Assembly (NCBI GenBank): GCA_000752215.1
Contig: CCFG01000017.1
Location: 930,001-994,000 of the forward strand
Length of the DNA: 64,000 bases
Origin: a bacterium MS4
GTDB taxonomy: Bacteria > Bacillota > Clostridia > Oscillospirales > Acutalibacteraceae
Direction of reading: 5' to 3'
Under the pieces are notes generated by a model. The model saw only the letters and a list, made by a program, of their open reading frames with translations. It searched no databases and had not been told where the DNA came from. The position numbers and the translations under genes are program-made. Below are positions 17,012-26,896 of this stretch, piece after piece (the stretch's first letter is position 1; each line of letters opens with the position of its first letter).

Positions 17012-17302
17012 ATAACTGCACCCCGCGTTTACTGACAGCCATCTGCAAAATAAAGCGACGATATTTCAAACGGTTTTTCTTATTCCGCATTAAGAAAAAC
17101 CGTAATTCGATACTCCCTCTTGATTTGTTGCCCTCACTGTCGTGCTGATTTTGGAACGTTCCAACGGGTTCTATTATACCCCAAAACCTGTTTTTTGGGA
17201 AGTACAAAACAAGGGTATGACAAAACTGTCATGCCCTTGTAATCATTGTTATTATTTGCTTTGGATTGTCACAGACGTGTAACGGTTGCTTCTTCTGAAA
17301 GA

Positions 17303-18310
17303 TTATTTCTGTGCCTCGAAAACCGCAACCGCGCAGGCTACCGTAGCGCCTACCATCGGGTTGTTGCCCATGCCGATCAGGCCCATCATTTCCACGTGCG
17401 CGGGAACGGAAGAGGAACCGGCAAACTGAGCGTCGCCGTGCATGCGTCCCATGGAATCCGTCAGTCCGTAGGAAGCGGGACCGGCGCCCATGTTGTCCGG
17501 ATGCAGGGTACGGCCGGTGCCGCCGCCGCTGGCAACGGAGAAATACTTCCTGCCGTTTTCCTGCGCCCACTTCTTGTAGGTGCCGGCGACCAGGTGCTGG
17601 AAGCGGGTCGGGTTGGTGGAGTTGCCGGTGATGGAAACGTCGACGCCCTCCGCCTGCATGATCGCAACGCCCTCGCGGACGTCGTTCGCGCCGTAGCATT
17701 TGACCGCCGCGCGCTCACCGTCGGAGAAAGCCTTTGTCTCAACGACCTTCAGCTCGTCGTTAAAGAAGTCGAAATCGGTCTTTACATAGGTAAAGCCGTT
17801 GACTCTTGAAATGATATACGCGGCGTCCTTGCCGAGGCCGTTCAGGATAATCCGGAGCGGCTCCTTGCGGGCGCGGTTCGCGGTGCGGGCAATTCCGATG
17901 GCGCCCTCGGCGGCGGCAAAGGATTCGTGGCCCGCCAGGAAAGCAAAGCACTTCGTCTCGTCACGCAGGAGCATGGCGCCCAGGTTGCCGTGGCCCAGGC
18001 CGACTTTTCTCTGCTCGGCGACGGAACCGGGAACACAGAACGCTTCCAGACCGGCCCCGATCTTTTCGGCGGCCTCAGCGGCGGACTTTACGCCGGTCTT
18101 GACTCCAATTGCACAGCCGAGGGTATAGGCCCAGCTTGCGTTCTCAAATGCGATGGGCTGTACGCCCTTGACAATTTTATCTACATCGATCCCTTTGGAA
18201 AGGCAAAGGTCGCGAGCGTCTTCGAGGCTGGCAAGGCCATACTCGGCAAGACACTTCTCTATTTTGGCCATTCTTCTTTCTTTTCCTTCAAACATGACAT
18301 CGTTAGCCAT
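17303..18310 (-). CDS. GGGtGRT family protein
   Basis: A 335-residue protein with the signature SGGGTGRTLHPDNMGAG (about 255-271) that gives the GGGtGRT family its name. Other well-marked blocks are GNSTNPTRFQHL and GLIGMGNNPMVGAT. No signal peptide or membrane segment is visible. The glycine-rich signature suggests nucleotide or phosphate binding, but no activity is known. It follows the NifU-like gene by 27 bases with its own AAAGGAGGA, a pairing I know as recurrent in Clostridia. Confidence 0.85.
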   Translation of the reverse strand: MANDVMFEGKERRMAKIEKCLAEYGLASLEDARDLCLSKGIDVDKIVKGVQPIAFENASWAYTLGCAIGVKTGVKSAAEAAEKIGAGLEAFCVPGSVAEQRKVGLGHGNLGAMLLRDETKCFAFLAGHESFAAAEGAIGIARTANRARKEPLRIILNGLGKDAAYIISRVNGFTYVKTDFDFFNDELKVVETKAFSDGERAAVKCYGANDVREGVAIMQAEGVDVSITGNSTNPTRFQHLVAGTYKKWAQENGRKYFSVASGGGTGRTLHPDNMGAGPASYGLTDSMGRMHGDAQFAGSSSVPAHVEMMGLIGMGNNPMVGATVACAVAVFEAQK

Positions 18311-18337
18311 ATAGTTTGTCCTCCTTTATGGTCTTTA

Positions 18338-19030
18338 TTATTCTTCACGCGGGTCAATATACTTTGCCGCGTTGTCAAAACGGCCGTACTGACCGATATT
18401 CTTTTTATAAGCCTCTTCCGGGCTTACGCCGTGACGGATGTCCTCCATCATCTTGCCGAGCTTGACAAACTGATAACCGATTACCTCGTTGTTCTCATCC
18501 AGCGCGGTTTTCAAAACATAGCCTTCCGCCATTTCCATGTAGCGGACGCCCTTCGCGCCGGTGCTGTACATGGTGCCGACCTGGGAACGGAGCCCCTTGC
18601 CAAGGTCTTCCAGACCTGCGCCGATCGGAAGTCCGCCTTCGGAAAACGCCGTCTGGCTGCGGCCGTAGGCGAGCTGCTTGAAGATTTCTCTCATGGCGAC
18701 GTTGATCGCGTCGCAGACAAGGTCCGTGTTCAGGCATTCGAGCATGGTTTTGCCCGGCAGGATTTCGGCGGCCATTGCCGCGGAGTGGGTCATGCCGGAG
18801 CAGCCGATGGTTTCCACCAGAGCCTCCTGCACAATACCATCCTTCACATTCAGAGTCAGCTTGCAGGCGCCCTGCTGCGGAGCGCACCAGCCAATGCCGT
18901 GGCTCAAACCGGATATATCCTTGATTTCATATGCCTTGACCCATTTTCCTTCTTCAGGAATCGGTGCGGGGCCGTGTTTTGGTCCCTTTGTTACAGTACA
19001 CATTTTTTCCACTTCTGGGGAATAATTCAT
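18338..19030 (-). CDS. Iron-sulfur cluster assembly scaffold-like (NifU N-terminal) protein
   Basis: A 230-residue protein related to the IscU/NifU N-terminal fold, in the variant that accompanies GGGtGRT proteins. Candidate ligand cysteines are in GIGWCAPQQGAC and ETIGCSGMTHS. The later part (about 130-230) is longer than a plain IscU. No IscS-like cysteine desulfurase is adjacent, so a role in general Fe-S assembly is uncertain. The start at 19030 has AAAGGAG in front and a good promoter at 19096-19124. Confidence 0.82.
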   Translation of the reverse strand: MNYSPEVEKMCTVTKGPKHGPAPIPEEGKWVKAYEIKDISGLSHGIGWCAPQQGACKLTLNVKDGIVQEALVETIGCSGMTHSAAMAAEILPGKTMLECLNTDLVCDAINVAMREIFKQLAYGRSQTAFSEGGLPIGAGLEDLGKGLRSQVGTMYSTGAKGVRYMEMAEGYVLKTALDENNEVIGYQFVKLGKMMEDIRHGVSPEEAYKKNIGQYGRFDNAAKYIDPREE

Positions 19031-19095
19031 ATCGGTACTCCTTTCGGTTTCAGTGTCTTTTGGTTTTATTACCATATAACCAAACATACTGTTTT

Positions 19096-19124
19096 ATTAT
19101 AGTTTATCTTTCGCCTTTTATCAA
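19096..19124 (-). promoter_or_regulatory. Promoter for the NifU-like/GGGtGRT operon
   Basis: TTGATA (19119-19124) and a perfect TATAAT (19096-19101) with a 17-base spacer on the minus strand, about 60 bases before the first gene. A strong constitutive-type promoter. Confidence 0.75.
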
Positions 19125-19287
19125 TAGAAACATGCCCAATAATTAATAATTTAACAAATAAAAAGCGGGGAGCCGGGGGCTTGAAATGCTGCCATAAATT
19201 CCCACAAAAAAATAAAAGTCGGATTCTTGTATGAGCCGTCGAAAAATGCTACGATAGAGACAAATCTAATATATTGGGGAGATAAAA

Positions 19288-19566
19288 ATGCAAGAACCAA
19301 ACTCTGCGTACCAAAACCCTGCGGTTTACGAAGACAGCGCGCCTCTTTCCATTGGCAATTATCTGGTCATGATGCTCGTGGGGGCGATCCCCGTGGTGGG
19401 CCTCATCATGATGCTTGTGTGGGCGTTCAGCGGCAGCGCCAACACCAACAGGAAAAACTATGCCCGGGCAGTCCTGATCATGATGTTGGTCGTCCTTGTT
19501 CTCAGCATCATTTTCGGAGCAAGCCTGCTTTCGTTCTTTTATTCCATCGGAACGGCAAGTTACTGA
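19288..19566 (+). CDS. Small two-segment membrane protein
   Basis: A 92-residue protein with two hydrophobic segments (about residues 27-50 and 62-86) joined by a basic loop containing NTNRKNYAR. The N-terminus is polar and rich in Asn/Tyr/Pro. GGGGAGA precedes the ATG, and an independent terminator follows at once, so it is a single-gene unit. I do not recognise a named family; similar small proteins occur in Clostridia without assigned function. Confidence 0.75.
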   Translation: MQEPNSAYQNPAVYEDSAPLSIGNYLVMMLVGAIPVVGLIMMLVWAFSGSANTNRKNYARAVLIMMLVVLVLSIIFGASLLSFFYSIGTASY

Positions 19567-19578
19567 TCGGTTCAGCGC

Positions 19579-19609
19579 AGACGGCGGACAGGTTCCGCCG
19601 TCTTTTTTC
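19579..19609 (+). terminator. Rho-independent terminator
   Basis: AGACGGCGGA and TCCGCCGTCT form a 10-bp stem followed by TTTTTT. Confidence 0.92.
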
Positions 19610-19731
19610 TTCGGACCCGGCGGGGCCAATGTTCATGAATTCTTCTTTATTTTTATTGAGCCGTATGATATACTGATTTTATATGCAAAATCTATAGGAT
19701 TGATTTTCTATGATATTTCAGAGGTGACTTT

Positions 19732-22476
19732 ATGAGTAATATTCTGACCGCCTTTTTCGGCAATTACAGCAAACGCGAACTCAAGCGCATTCAGCCAATC
19801 TGTGATGCCGTTCTGGCACTGGAGGACAAGTATAAAGGGATGTCCAACGAAGAGCTGATTGCCCAGACCCCCGCGCTGAAGGAGCGCCTGTCCAACGGGG
19901 AAACGCTCGACGACATCCTGCCGGACGCTTTCGCGGTCTGCCGCGAGGCTTCGGACCGCGTTCTGGGGATGCGCCACTTCCCGGTGCAGATCATCGGCGG
20001 GATCGTGCTCCATCAGGGACGCATCAGCGAAATGAAGACCGGCGAAGGAAAAACGCTGGTCGCCACCCTTCCGGCCTACTTAAATGCCCTTTCCGGAAAG
20101 GGCGTCCATGTTGTAACCGTCAACGACTACCTTGCCCGCCGCGACTCCGAATGGATGGGCAAAATCTACCGCTTTCTGGGACTGAGCGTCGGCCTGATCG
20201 TACACGATCTGGAAAACGACGAGCGCAAGAAGGCGTATAACGCCGACATCACCTACGGCACGAACAACGAGTACGGCTTCGACTACCTGCGCGACAACAT
20301 GGTCATTTACAAGGAAAACAAAGTGCAGCGCGGCCACAACTTCGCCATCGTCGACGAAGTGGACTCCATCCTCATCGACGAGGCCCGCACCCCGCTGATC
20401 ATTTCCGGCCAGGGCGACAAATCCACGGAGCTTTACAATGTGGCCGACCACTTCGCACAGACCCTGAAAATGGTGAAGGTCGCGGAGCTGAACGACAAAG
20501 AGGACAACGACGAGCTGTACAAGGGCGCCGATTATATTGTGGACGAAAAGGCAAAGACCGCCACGCTGACGCAGTCCGGCGTGAAGAAGGCCGAAGCTTA
20601 TTTCAAGCTTGACAACCTGACCGACGCCGACAATATTACGATCCAGCACCACATCAACCAGGCGATCAAGGCGCGCGGCGTCATGCAGAACGATATCGAC
20701 TACGTCGTCAAGGACGGCGAAGTCATCATCGTCGACGAGTTCACCGGCCGTCTGATGTACGGCCGCCGCTACAACGAGGGCCTGCATCAGGCAATTGAAG
20801 CCAAGGAGGGCGTAAAGGTCGCGCACGAAAGCAAAACGCTCGCCACGATCACCTTCCAGAACTTCTTCCGGCTATACGACAAGCTTTCCGGTATGACCGG
20901 TACCGCGATGACGGAAGAGGAAGAATTCCGTGAAATCTACAAGCTGGACGTTGTCGAGGTCCCGACCAACAAGCCGATGGTCCGTAAGGACTTCCCGGAT
21001 GTTGTTTATAAGACGGAGAAAGCGAAATTCAACGCGGTCATCGAGGATATCATCGAGCATCATGAAAACGGGCAGCCGGTTCTGGTCGGCACCATTTCCA
21101 TTGAAAAGTCGGAAGAGCTCAGCGGACTGCTGCACCGCCGCGGCGTCAAGCACGAAGTGCTGAACGCGAAATACCACGACAAGGAAGCGGAAATCGTCGC
21201 TCAGGCCGGCCACAAGGGCGCCGTTACCATCGCCACCAACATGGCCGGACGCGGCACCGACATTGTGCTGGGCGGCAACAGCGAATATATGGCGAAATCG
21301 GAAATGCGCCGCCTGCAGTTCTCGGAAGAGCTCATCAGCGAGTCCACCGCCTACTCCGAGACAGCGGATGAAGAAATTTTAAACGCCCGCAAGACCTTTG
21401 CGGAGCTGGATGAAAAATACAAGGCCCAGATCAAACAGGAAGCGGAAGAGGTCAAAGCCGCCGGCGGCCTTTACATCATCGGTACGGAGCGCCACGAATC
21501 CCGCCGTATCGACAACCAGCTGCGCGGACGTTCCGGCCGTCAGGGCGACCCCGGTATGAGCCGTTTCTACATTTCGCTGGAAGACGATCTCATGCGTCTG
21601 TTCGGCGGCGAGCGTATCAACAACCTGATGGAACGCCTGAATGTGGATGAAAACACCCCGATTGAAAACAAAATGCTCAGCAATACCATTGAGGGTGCCC
21701 AGCGCAAGATCGAAGGCCGCAACTTCGGCATCCGCAAAAACGTCCTCCAGTTCGACGACGTTATGAGCCGTCAGCGTGAAATCATCTACGGCCAGCGCGA
21801 CCAGGTGCTGAACGGAGAAAATATCAAGGACCAGATCATCAAGATGATCGAGCAGGCCATCGAGTCCCAGGTACACCAGTACATGCCCGAAACCGCGCTT
21901 CACGACGACTGGAATTTCCAGGGTCTGCGCGACCACTACATGGGCTGGCTGCTCACCTCGGAGGATCTGGTTTACAGCAAGGAAGAGATCGAACGGCTGG
22001 AGCCCGATTTTGTCAAGAACGAGCTGATCGAAAAAGCGAAAGCGCTGTACGAAAAACGTGAGCAGCAGTTCGGCGAGGAAATCGCCCGTGAGCTTGAGCG
22101 CGTCATCCTTCTGAAAAACGTCGACTCCGAGTGGATGGATCATATCGACGCCATGGAAGAGCTGCAGAAGGGCATCCGGCTGCGCGCTTACGGCCAGCAC
22201 GACCCGGTCGTCGAGTACCGCTTGGAAGGCTTCGACATGTTCGACGCGATGATCGCGACCATCCGTGAAAACACCGCGCGCATGATGCTCACCGTCCAGC
22301 TCCGTTCTGCGGAAGAGCCGAAGCGTGAACAGGTCGCCACCCCGACCATGAGCAGCGGCGGCGACGGCAGCGACACGAACCGCACCGTGCGCAAAGGCAA
22401 GAAGCCGGGCCGCAACGACCCGTGTCCGTGCGGCAGCGGCAAAAAATATAAAAAATGCTGCGGTAAAGACGAATAA
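19732..22476 (+). CDS. secA: Preprotein translocase ATPase SecA
   Basis: A 914-residue SecA, the ATPase that drives secretory proteins through SecYEG. The Walker A motif MKTGEGKT is near residue 105, [13 protein letters not shown] near 210 and the NBD2 [13 protein letters not shown] near 500. The C-terminus carries the SEC-C zinc motif [13 protein letters not shown], used for SecB/ribosome contact. Length and motifs fit the essential housekeeping SecA1. It is a single gene, with AGAGGTGA before the ATG and a terminator shared with the convergent small gene at 22516. Confidence 0.97.
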   Translation: MSNILTAFFGNYSKRELKRIQPICDAVLALEDKYKGMSNEELIAQTPALKERLSNGETLDDILPDAFAVCREASDRVLGMRHFPVQIIGGIVLHQGRISEMKTGEGKTLVATLPAYLNALSGKGVHVVTVNDYLARRDSEWMGKIYRFLGLSVGLIVHDLENDERKKAYNADITYGTNNEYGFDYLRDNMVIYKENKVQRGHNFAIVDEVDSILIDEARTPLIISGQGDKSTELYNVADHFAQTLKMVKVAELNDKEDNDELYKGADYIVDEKAKTATLTQSGVKKAEAYFKLDNLTDADNITIQHHINQAIKARGVMQNDIDYVVKDGEVIIVDEFTGRLMYGRRYNEGLHQAIEAKEGVKVAHESKTLATITFQNFFRLYDKLSGMTGTAMTEEEEFREIYKLDVVEVPTNKPMVRKDFPDVVYKTEKAKFNAVIEDIIEHHENGQPVLVGTISIEKSEELSGLLHRRGVKHEVLNAKYHDKEAEIVAQAGHKGAVTIATNMAGRGTDIVLGGNSEYMAKSEMRRLQFSEELISESTAYSETADEEILNARKTFAELDEKYKAQIKQEAEEVKAAGGLYIIGTERHESRRIDNQLRGRSGRQGDPGMSRFYISLEDDLMRLFGGERINNLMERLNVDENTPIENKMLSNTIEGAQRKIEGRNFGIRKNVLQFDDVMSRQREIIYGQRDQVLNGENIKDQIIKMIEQAIESQVHQYMPETALHDDWNFQGLRDHYMGWLLTSEDLVYSKEEIERLEPDFVKNELIEKAKALYEKREQQFGEEIARELERVILLKNVDSEWMDHIDAMEELQKGIRLRAYGQHDPVVEYRLEGFDMFDAMIATIRENTARMMLTVQLRSAEEPKREQVATPTMSSGGDGSDTNRTVRKGKKPGRNDPCPCGSGKKYKKCCGKDE

Positions 22477-22492
22477 CTTTGTTTGAAACGAG

Positions 22493-22528
22493 CGGTAGGG
22501 CTTTGATGATAGGCCCTACCGTTTTTTT
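22493..22528. terminator. Terminator of secA
   Basis: CGGTAGGGC and GGCCCTACCG form a 9-bp stem followed by seven T. The stem also contains the stop codon of the convergent small gene at 22516-22680. Confidence 0.92.
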
Positions 22529-22680
22529 ACCTCTCCATTTTGAATCCCATGGATTTCCACGATATCCTCTGGAGCCTTCAAATAAAATTCTTCCGTTTCG
22601 CACTGCGCTCTCTGTAAAATTTCAATTGCCCTGCTGACTTCATGGAATAAAACGCCATACATTTTTCGATAATCGGGCAT
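22516..22680 (-). CDS. Short helical protein paired with an XRE regulator (54 residues)
   Basis: The frame begins ATG-CCC-GAT at 22680 (two further ATGs lie just upstream) and ends with TAG at 22516-22518. It gives 54 residues beginning MPDYRKMYGVLFHEVSRAIE. GAAAGGAAG lies 8-9 bases ahead. The middle reads as an amphipathic helix (AIEILQRAQCETEEFYL), and no membrane segment is seen. It is divergent from the XRE gene at 22800, with AAGTACTAT sites between them. I have a recollection of comparable short proteins next to XRE regulators in Clostridia, but the function is unknown. It could be a small antagonist or effector of the regulator. Confidence 0.65.
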   Translation of the reverse strand: MPDYRKMYGVLFHEVSRAIEILQRAQCETEEFYLKAPEDIVEIHGIQNGEVKKR

Positions 22681-22719
22681 CATCATTCTTCCTTTCTGTA
22701 TCCCCTTTATAGAACTTAT

Positions 22720-22783
22720 AAGTACTATATAAAACAGAATAACACCTGCTTATGGTATTGTCAATAGTATAAAAAGTACTATG
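22720..22783. promoter_or_regulatory. Paired AAGTACTAT sites in a divergent promoter region
   Basis: The 9-mer AAGTACTAT, with palindromic core AGTACT, occurs at 22720-22728 and again at 22775-22783, between the small gene on the minus strand and the XRE gene on the plus strand. The region is AT-rich. Placement and repetition suggest an autoregulatory operator pair for the XRE protein. This is inference. Confidence 0.5.
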
Positions 22784-22799
22784 GGAAGGTGTGGTGCAA

Positions 22800-23018
22800 T
22801 TGTATTTTCCAAGACTCAAGGATTTGCGCAACGACAGAGATCTGCTGCAAAAGGATATCGCGGCGGTCCTGAAGATCAGTCAGACGGTCTATTCCCGGTA
22901 CGAAAGAGGGTATCAGACCATCCCCGTGGAGCATCTTCTCAGTCTGGCTGATTTTTACCATACTTCCACTGACTATCTCCTGGGGCGGACAAATAATCCA
23001 AACCCCGCGCCAAAATAA
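22800..23018 (+). CDS. XRE-family helix-turn-helix regulator (small)
   Basis: A regulator of about 72 residues that is almost entirely one XRE/Cro-type HTH domain: LLQKDIAAVLKISQTVYSRY is the HTH core, followed by the typical LADFYHTSTDYLLGR end. The start is uncertain. TTG at 22800 lies ten bases after GGGAAGG and gives MYFPRLKDLR, while GTG codons at 22791 and 22794 are closer to the same RBS. It probably controls itself and the divergent 54-residue gene through the AAGTACTAT sites. Confidence 0.85.
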   Translation: MYFPRLKDLRNDRDLLQKDIAAVLKISQTVYSRYERGYQTIPVEHLLSLADFYHTSTDYLLGRTNNPNPAPK

Positions 23019-23022
23019 AAGC

Positions 23023-23056
23023 AGCATGGAGTCCGACTGAACTCCATGCTGTTTTC
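23023..23056 (+). terminator. Terminator after the XRE gene
   Basis: AGCATGGAGT and ACTCCATGCT form a 10-bp stem with an 8-base loop, followed by GTTTTCT. It touches the end of the convergent membrane-protein gene and may serve both. Confidence 0.8.
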
Positions 23057-23352
23057 TATTTGGATGTTTTCATGCCTCCGCGCCCGGAAGTGAGGGTTTT
23101 GACCAGGTCGAACACGTAATTGCTGCCCCGGCTGACGAGGATTCCCGTCAGGATACTGCCGACAAGCGGAACCGAGGTTTTCATCCCCACCATGGCCAGC
23201 ATGTCGACCCCGTAGGCGACGGTAACGAATACGCCCAGCAGGATGGAAAATACCATTTCCCACTTCAGGACTCCTTTGACAAAGAACTGGTTGATATAGG
23301 TAATGACCCCTTCCACAATGACCGCCAGAAAAAACAAGCCGAAATACTCCAT
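23056..23352 (-). CDS. Small hydrophobic membrane protein
   Basis: A 98-residue protein with about three hydrophobic segments (1-20, 30-50 and a weaker 60-75) and a basic C-terminus ending in TSGRGGMKTSK. The size and layout are holin-like, but there are no phage genes around it and I do not assign that role. A GGAGGGCGG precedes the start. It is a single gene. Confidence 0.65.
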   Translation of the reverse strand: MEYFGLFFLAVIVEGVITYINQFFVKGVLKWEMVFSILLGVFVTVAYGVDMLAMVGMKTSVPLVGSILTGILVSRGSNYVFDLVKTLTSGRGGMKTSK

Positions 23353-23489
23353 ATGACCGCCCTCCTCATCTGACCGCCGCGGCGTATTCCGCCGCAGCCC
23401 GGTTTCCCTTTGCCTGTTTCAATTCTATGCAGGAAATCCTCCGTTCAATACAGAGTCCGCCGCGGTGAAAAAAATTTCCTTCCAGCAAC

Positions 23490-23518
23490 AAAAAATCCCG
23501 CCTCCCGGCGGGTTTTTC
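23490..23518. terminator. Short hairpin with flanking A- and T-runs
   Basis: CCCGCC-TCCC-GGCGGG with TTTTT after it and AAAAA before it. On the minus strand it would stop transcripts leaving dnaJ. Confidence 0.7.
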
Positions 23519-23546
23519 TGTTGTCGATCAAGCCGCGCAACCTTTT

Positions 23547-23596
23547 GGCTCCCTCTTTGAGGGGGCTGGCAGGCCGCGCCTGACTGAGGGAGTATA
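23547..23596 (+). repeat. Intergenic GGCTCCCTC...GGGAGT repeat
   Basis: GGCTCCCTCTTTGAGGGGGC...GACTGAGGGAGT is one copy of a short palindromic repeat also seen, diverged, near 43990, 52600, 53082, 53548 and 61089. It has terminal inverted CTCCCTC/GAGGGAG arms and no coding capacity, so it is MITE-like. Confidence 0.7.
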
Positions 23597-23631
23597 TGGA
23601 AATCCGGCGGGGATACTCTCCGGCCTGTTTC

Positions 23632-24774
23632 CTATTCGCCGAACATATCCTTGATCTTATCGATAAAATTCTTGCGTTTCTGATAGTTCTTTTCCTCGGC
23701 GACATTGTCGAATTCCTGTAAAATTTCCTTTTGCTTCTGGGTCAGGTTTTTCGGCACCTCAATCGTCATGCGCACGAACTGGTCGCCGCGCCCGCGCCCA
23801 CCGATCCGGGGGATACCCTTGCCCTTGAGCTTAAACACGTCGCCGGGCTGTGTGCCCTCGCGCACATGGTAGCTGACGCGGCCGTCAATGGTCGGCACGA
23901 CGACCTCCGCGCCGAGCGCCGCCTGGGTATAGGTAATCGGCACCTCGCACCAGATGTCGTTGCCGCGGCGCTCAAAAATGGGATGCGGCCGCACATTGAC
24001 ATACACGCGCAGATCGCCGCTCGGGCCGCCGTTGGTTCCGGCGTTTCCCTGTCCGCTTACGCTGAGAATCTGCTCGTTGTCGATTCCGGCAGGGATGTTG
24101 ACCTCGATCGTTTTCTGCCGGCGTATCCGTCCGGTCCCGCCGCAGGTTCCGCAGGGATCGTCAATCACCTTTCCGGTTCCGCCGCAGCGGTCGCAGCTCC
24201 TGCTGGTCTGTACCACGCCGAACGGCGTGCGCTGGCTGATGCGCACCTGTCCCGTTCCGCCGCAGTTCGGGCAGGTTTTCGCGGAGGTTCCCTTTTTCGC
24301 GCCGCTGCCGCCGCAGTCGCCGCAGGTTTCTATCTTCTGATAGGATATATTTTTGCGGCAGCCCTTTGCCGCTTCCTCAAAGCTTATGTTCACCGTCGCT
24401 TCGGTGTCGCTGCCGCGCCGCGGTGCGTTCGGATTGACGGAACGGCCGCCGCCAAACCCGCCGCCGAAAAAGCTGTTGAATATGTCGCCCAGATCAATGT
24501 CGCCGGTAAAGGGGCTTCCGCCGCCCGCACCGCCGCCGAAGTTGGGGTCGACGCCCGCGTGGCCGAACTGGTCGTAGCGCGCTTTTTTATCCTTATCGGA
24601 AAGCACTTCGTATGCTTCGTTTACCTCTTTGAATTTTGCCTCGGCTGTCTTGTCCCCCGGATTTAAATCCGGATGATACTGCTTCGCAAGCTTGCGGTAA
24701 GCCTTTTTGATCTCTTCGTCCGTGGCATTTTTCGGCACGCCCATAACTTCATAATAATCCCTTTTATCAGCCAA
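23632..24774 (-). CDS. dnaJ: Chaperone DnaJ (Hsp40)
   Basis: A 380-residue type I J-protein that stimulates DnaK ATPase and delivers substrates. It has the J domain with HPD in [11 protein letters not shown], a Gly/Phe-rich linker (about 75-125), four CxxCGGxG zinc repeats ([32 protein letters not shown]) and the C-terminal substrate-binding domains. It is last gene of hrcA-grpE-dnaK-dnaJ, 199 bases after dnaK, a gap that holds a stable hairpin. Confidence 0.97.
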   Translation of the reverse strand: MADKRDYYEVMGVPKNATDEEIKKAYRKLAKQYHPDLNPGDKTAEAKFKEVNEAYEVLSDKDKKARYDQFGHAGVDPNFGGGAGGGSPFTGDIDLGDIFNSFFGGGFGGGRSVNPNAPRRGSDTEATVNISFEEAAKGCRKNISYQKIETCGDCGGSGAKKGTSAKTCPNCGGTGQVRISQRTPFGVVQTSRSCDRCGGTGKVIDDPCGTCGGTGRIRRQKTIEVNIPAGIDNEQILSVSGQGNAGTNGGPSGDLRVYVNVRPHPIFERRGNDIWCEVPITYTQAALGAEVVVPTIDGRVSYHVREGTQPGDVFKLKGKGIPRIGGRGRGDQFVRMTIEVPKNLTQKQKEILQEFDNVAEEKNYQKRKNFIDKIKDMFGE

Positions 24775-24890
24775 ACCAAATCACTCCTAAAATAATGAAA
24801 AATGAATAAATGAAGGAGGAAGAGTCCCTTGGCGTTCCTTCAAAATGCATTTTAACTGTTATTGCTGAAATTGCCGCTCAACCCATGATT

Positions 24891-24915
24891 GCCAGCTCCC
24901 CAAACGAAGAGCTGG
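24891..24915. other. Hairpin in the dnaK-dnaJ spacer
   Basis: GCCAGCTC and GAGCTGGC form an 8-bp stem with a 9-base loop. No T-run follows on the minus strand, so it is more likely an mRNA-stability or processing element than a terminator. Confidence 0.4.
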
Positions 24916-24973
24916 CCACCACAGTCATTCATCTTTCATGAATCGTTATTCATTGTAAAAAGCAAGCCGGAGA

Positions 24974-26815
24974 TTACTTTTTGTCATCGTCGTTTACGTC
25001 CTTGTACTCTGCGTCGTAGACGTTGCCGCCGTTTGCGTCCTGCGTCGGCGGGACGGGCTGGCCATCAGCCGGCTGCTGCGGCGCCGCACTCTTATAGAGC
25101 TTTTCGCTGACCGCATACATCGCCTTCTGCAGTTCTTCCGACTTTGCCTTCATATCGTCGACATTGCTTGCGGAGATGGCCTCTTTCAGGGAAGCGACCT
25201 TTGCGTTCAGGTCGGATTTGTCGGACTCATCGATCTTGTCGCCATTGTCCTTAAGCAGCTTCTCGACCGCGTAGCACATATTTTCAGCTTCGTTCTTCTG
25301 GTCGACTTCCTCGCGGTGCTTTTTATCTTCCGCCGCGAATTTCTCGGCTTCCTGAACAGCCTTGCTGATGTCGTCCTTGCTCATGTTGGAGCTGGAGGAA
25401 ATCGTGATCTTCTGCTCCTTGCCGGTACCCATATCCTTGGCGGATACGTTGACGATGCCGTTGGCGTCGATATCAAAGGTGACCTCGATCTGGGGGATTC
25501 CGCGCGGCGCCGGAGCAATGCCGTCCAGCTTGAACAGGCCGAGCTGCTTGTTGTCGCGGGCGAATTCGCGCTCGCCCTGCAGGACGTTGACCTCAACCTG
25601 GGTCTGGCCGTCCGCCGCGGTGGAGAAGATCTGGCTCTTCTTGGTCGGGATGGTGGTGTTGCGCTCGATGATCTTGGTCATGACACCGCCCATGGTCTCC
25701 ACGCCGAGGGACAGCGGGGTAACGTCCAGCAGCAGCAGGCCTTCGACCTCGCCGCCCAGCACGCCGGCCTGAATCGCCGCGCCGATGGCAACGCACTCGT
25801 CCGGGTTGATTCCCTTGAACGGGTCTTTTCCCGTAAAGCCCTTAACAGCGTCCTGCACGGCGGGGATTCTGGAGGAACCGCCGACCAGCAGAACCTTGTT
25901 GATCTGCTCGATCTTCAGACCGGAATCGGAAAGCGCCTGACGGACCGGGCCCATGGTCTTTTCCACAAGGTCCGCGGTCAGCTCGTTGAACTTCGCCCTG
26001 GTCAGGGTCAGGTCAAGGTGCTTCGGGCCGGAGGCGTCCGCCGTGATGAACGGCAGGTTGATGGAGCTGGAGGTCATGCCGGAAAGCTCGATCTTCGCTT
26101 TTTCGGCGGCTTCCTTCAGTCTCTGCATCGCCATCTTGTCGCCGGAAAGGTCAATGCCGCTTTCCGCCTTGAAGGAGGAAGTCATCCAGTCCATGACGCG
26201 CTTGTCGAAGTCGTCGCCGCCAAGGCGGTTGTTGCCCGCGGTGGCCAGAACTTCCTGCACGCCGTCGCCCATTTCTATAATGGAAACATCGAATGTACCG
26301 CCGCCAAGGTCGTAAACCATGATCTTCTGGTCGTCGCCCTTGTCGATGCCGTAGGAAAGCGCGGCAGCCGTCGGCTCGTTGATGATACGCTTTACATCCA
26401 GTCCGGCGATCTTACCGGCATCCTTTGTCGCCTGGCGCTGTGCGTCGGTGAAATACGCCGGGACAGTGATGACCGCGGAAGTGACCTTTTCACCCAGATA
26501 AGCTTCCGCGTCGCCCCTCAGCTTCTGAAGGATCATTGCGGAAATTTCCTGAGGAGTATAGCTTTTCCCGTCGATATTGACCTTATAGTTGGAACCCATT
26601 TCTCTTTTTATGGAAGAGACGGTGCGGTCCGGATTGGTAATCGCCTGACGTTTCGCAACCTGACCGACCATACGCTCGCCCGTCTTGGAAAAAGCAACAA
26701 CGGAAGGGGTGGTTCTGGCGCCTTCTGCGTTCGCAATGACGACCGGCTCGCCGCCCTCGATAACCGCAACACAGGAATTGGTAGTACCTAAGTCTATACC
26801 TATTGTCTTTGACAT
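24974..26815 (-). CDS. dnaK: Chaperone DnaK (Hsp70)
   Basis: A 613-residue Hsp70. The ATPase domain begins with [14 protein letters not shown] and includes the [11 protein letters not shown] phosphate loop. The substrate-binding domain and a helical lid follow, and the C-terminus is acidic and Gln/Pro-rich, ending DVNDDDKK. The ATG at 26815 follows GGAGGTAAACAGT; an ATG five codons earlier has no RBS. It is third gene of the HrcA/CIRCE-controlled operon. Confidence 0.98.
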   Translation of the reverse strand: MSKTIGIDLGTTNSCVAVIEGGEPVVIANAEGARTTPSVVAFSKTGERMVGQVAKRQAITNPDRTVSSIKREMGSNYKVNIDGKSYTPQEISAMILQKLRGDAEAYLGEKVTSAVITVPAYFTDAQRQATKDAGKIAGLDVKRIINEPTAAALSYGIDKGDDQKIMVYDLGGGTFDVSIIEMGDGVQEVLATAGNNRLGGDDFDKRVMDWMTSSFKAESGIDLSGDKMAMQRLKEAAEKAKIELSGMTSSSINLPFITADASGPKHLDLTLTRAKFNELTADLVEKTMGPVRQALSDSGLKIEQINKVLLVGGSSRIPAVQDAVKGFTGKDPFKGINPDECVAIGAAIQAGVLGGEVEGLLLLDVTPLSLGVETMGGVMTKIIERNTTIPTKKSQIFSTAADGQTQVEVNVLQGEREFARDNKQLGLFKLDGIAPAPRGIPQIEVTFDIDANGIVNVSAKDMGTGKEQKITISSSSNMSKDDISKAVQEAEKFAAEDKKHREEVDQKNEAENMCYAVEKLLKDNGDKIDESDKSDLNAKVASLKEAISASNVDDMKAKSEELQKAMYAVSEKLYKSAAPQQPADGQPVPPTQDANGGNVYDAEYKDVNDDDKK

Positions 26816-26896
26816 ACTGTTTACCTCCAAAAAATAAGTTTTTGAATTGAATAATCAATCTATAAGAATTTTTAAAATCACCTGAAATCGGCCAAA

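Noticed and set aside
22516-23018. Type II toxin-antitoxin system
   Set aside because: The 54-residue protein has no toxin-like motif, and the two genes are divergent and not cotranscribed, so a regulator with a small partner is the safer reading.
23056-23352. Phage holin
   Set aside because: The size and hydrophobicity would fit, but no endolysin, structural or integrase gene is near.
24891-24915. A terminator between dnaK and dnaJ
   Set aside because: The stem is stable, but no T-run follows on the transcribed strand, so it is listed only as a hairpin.
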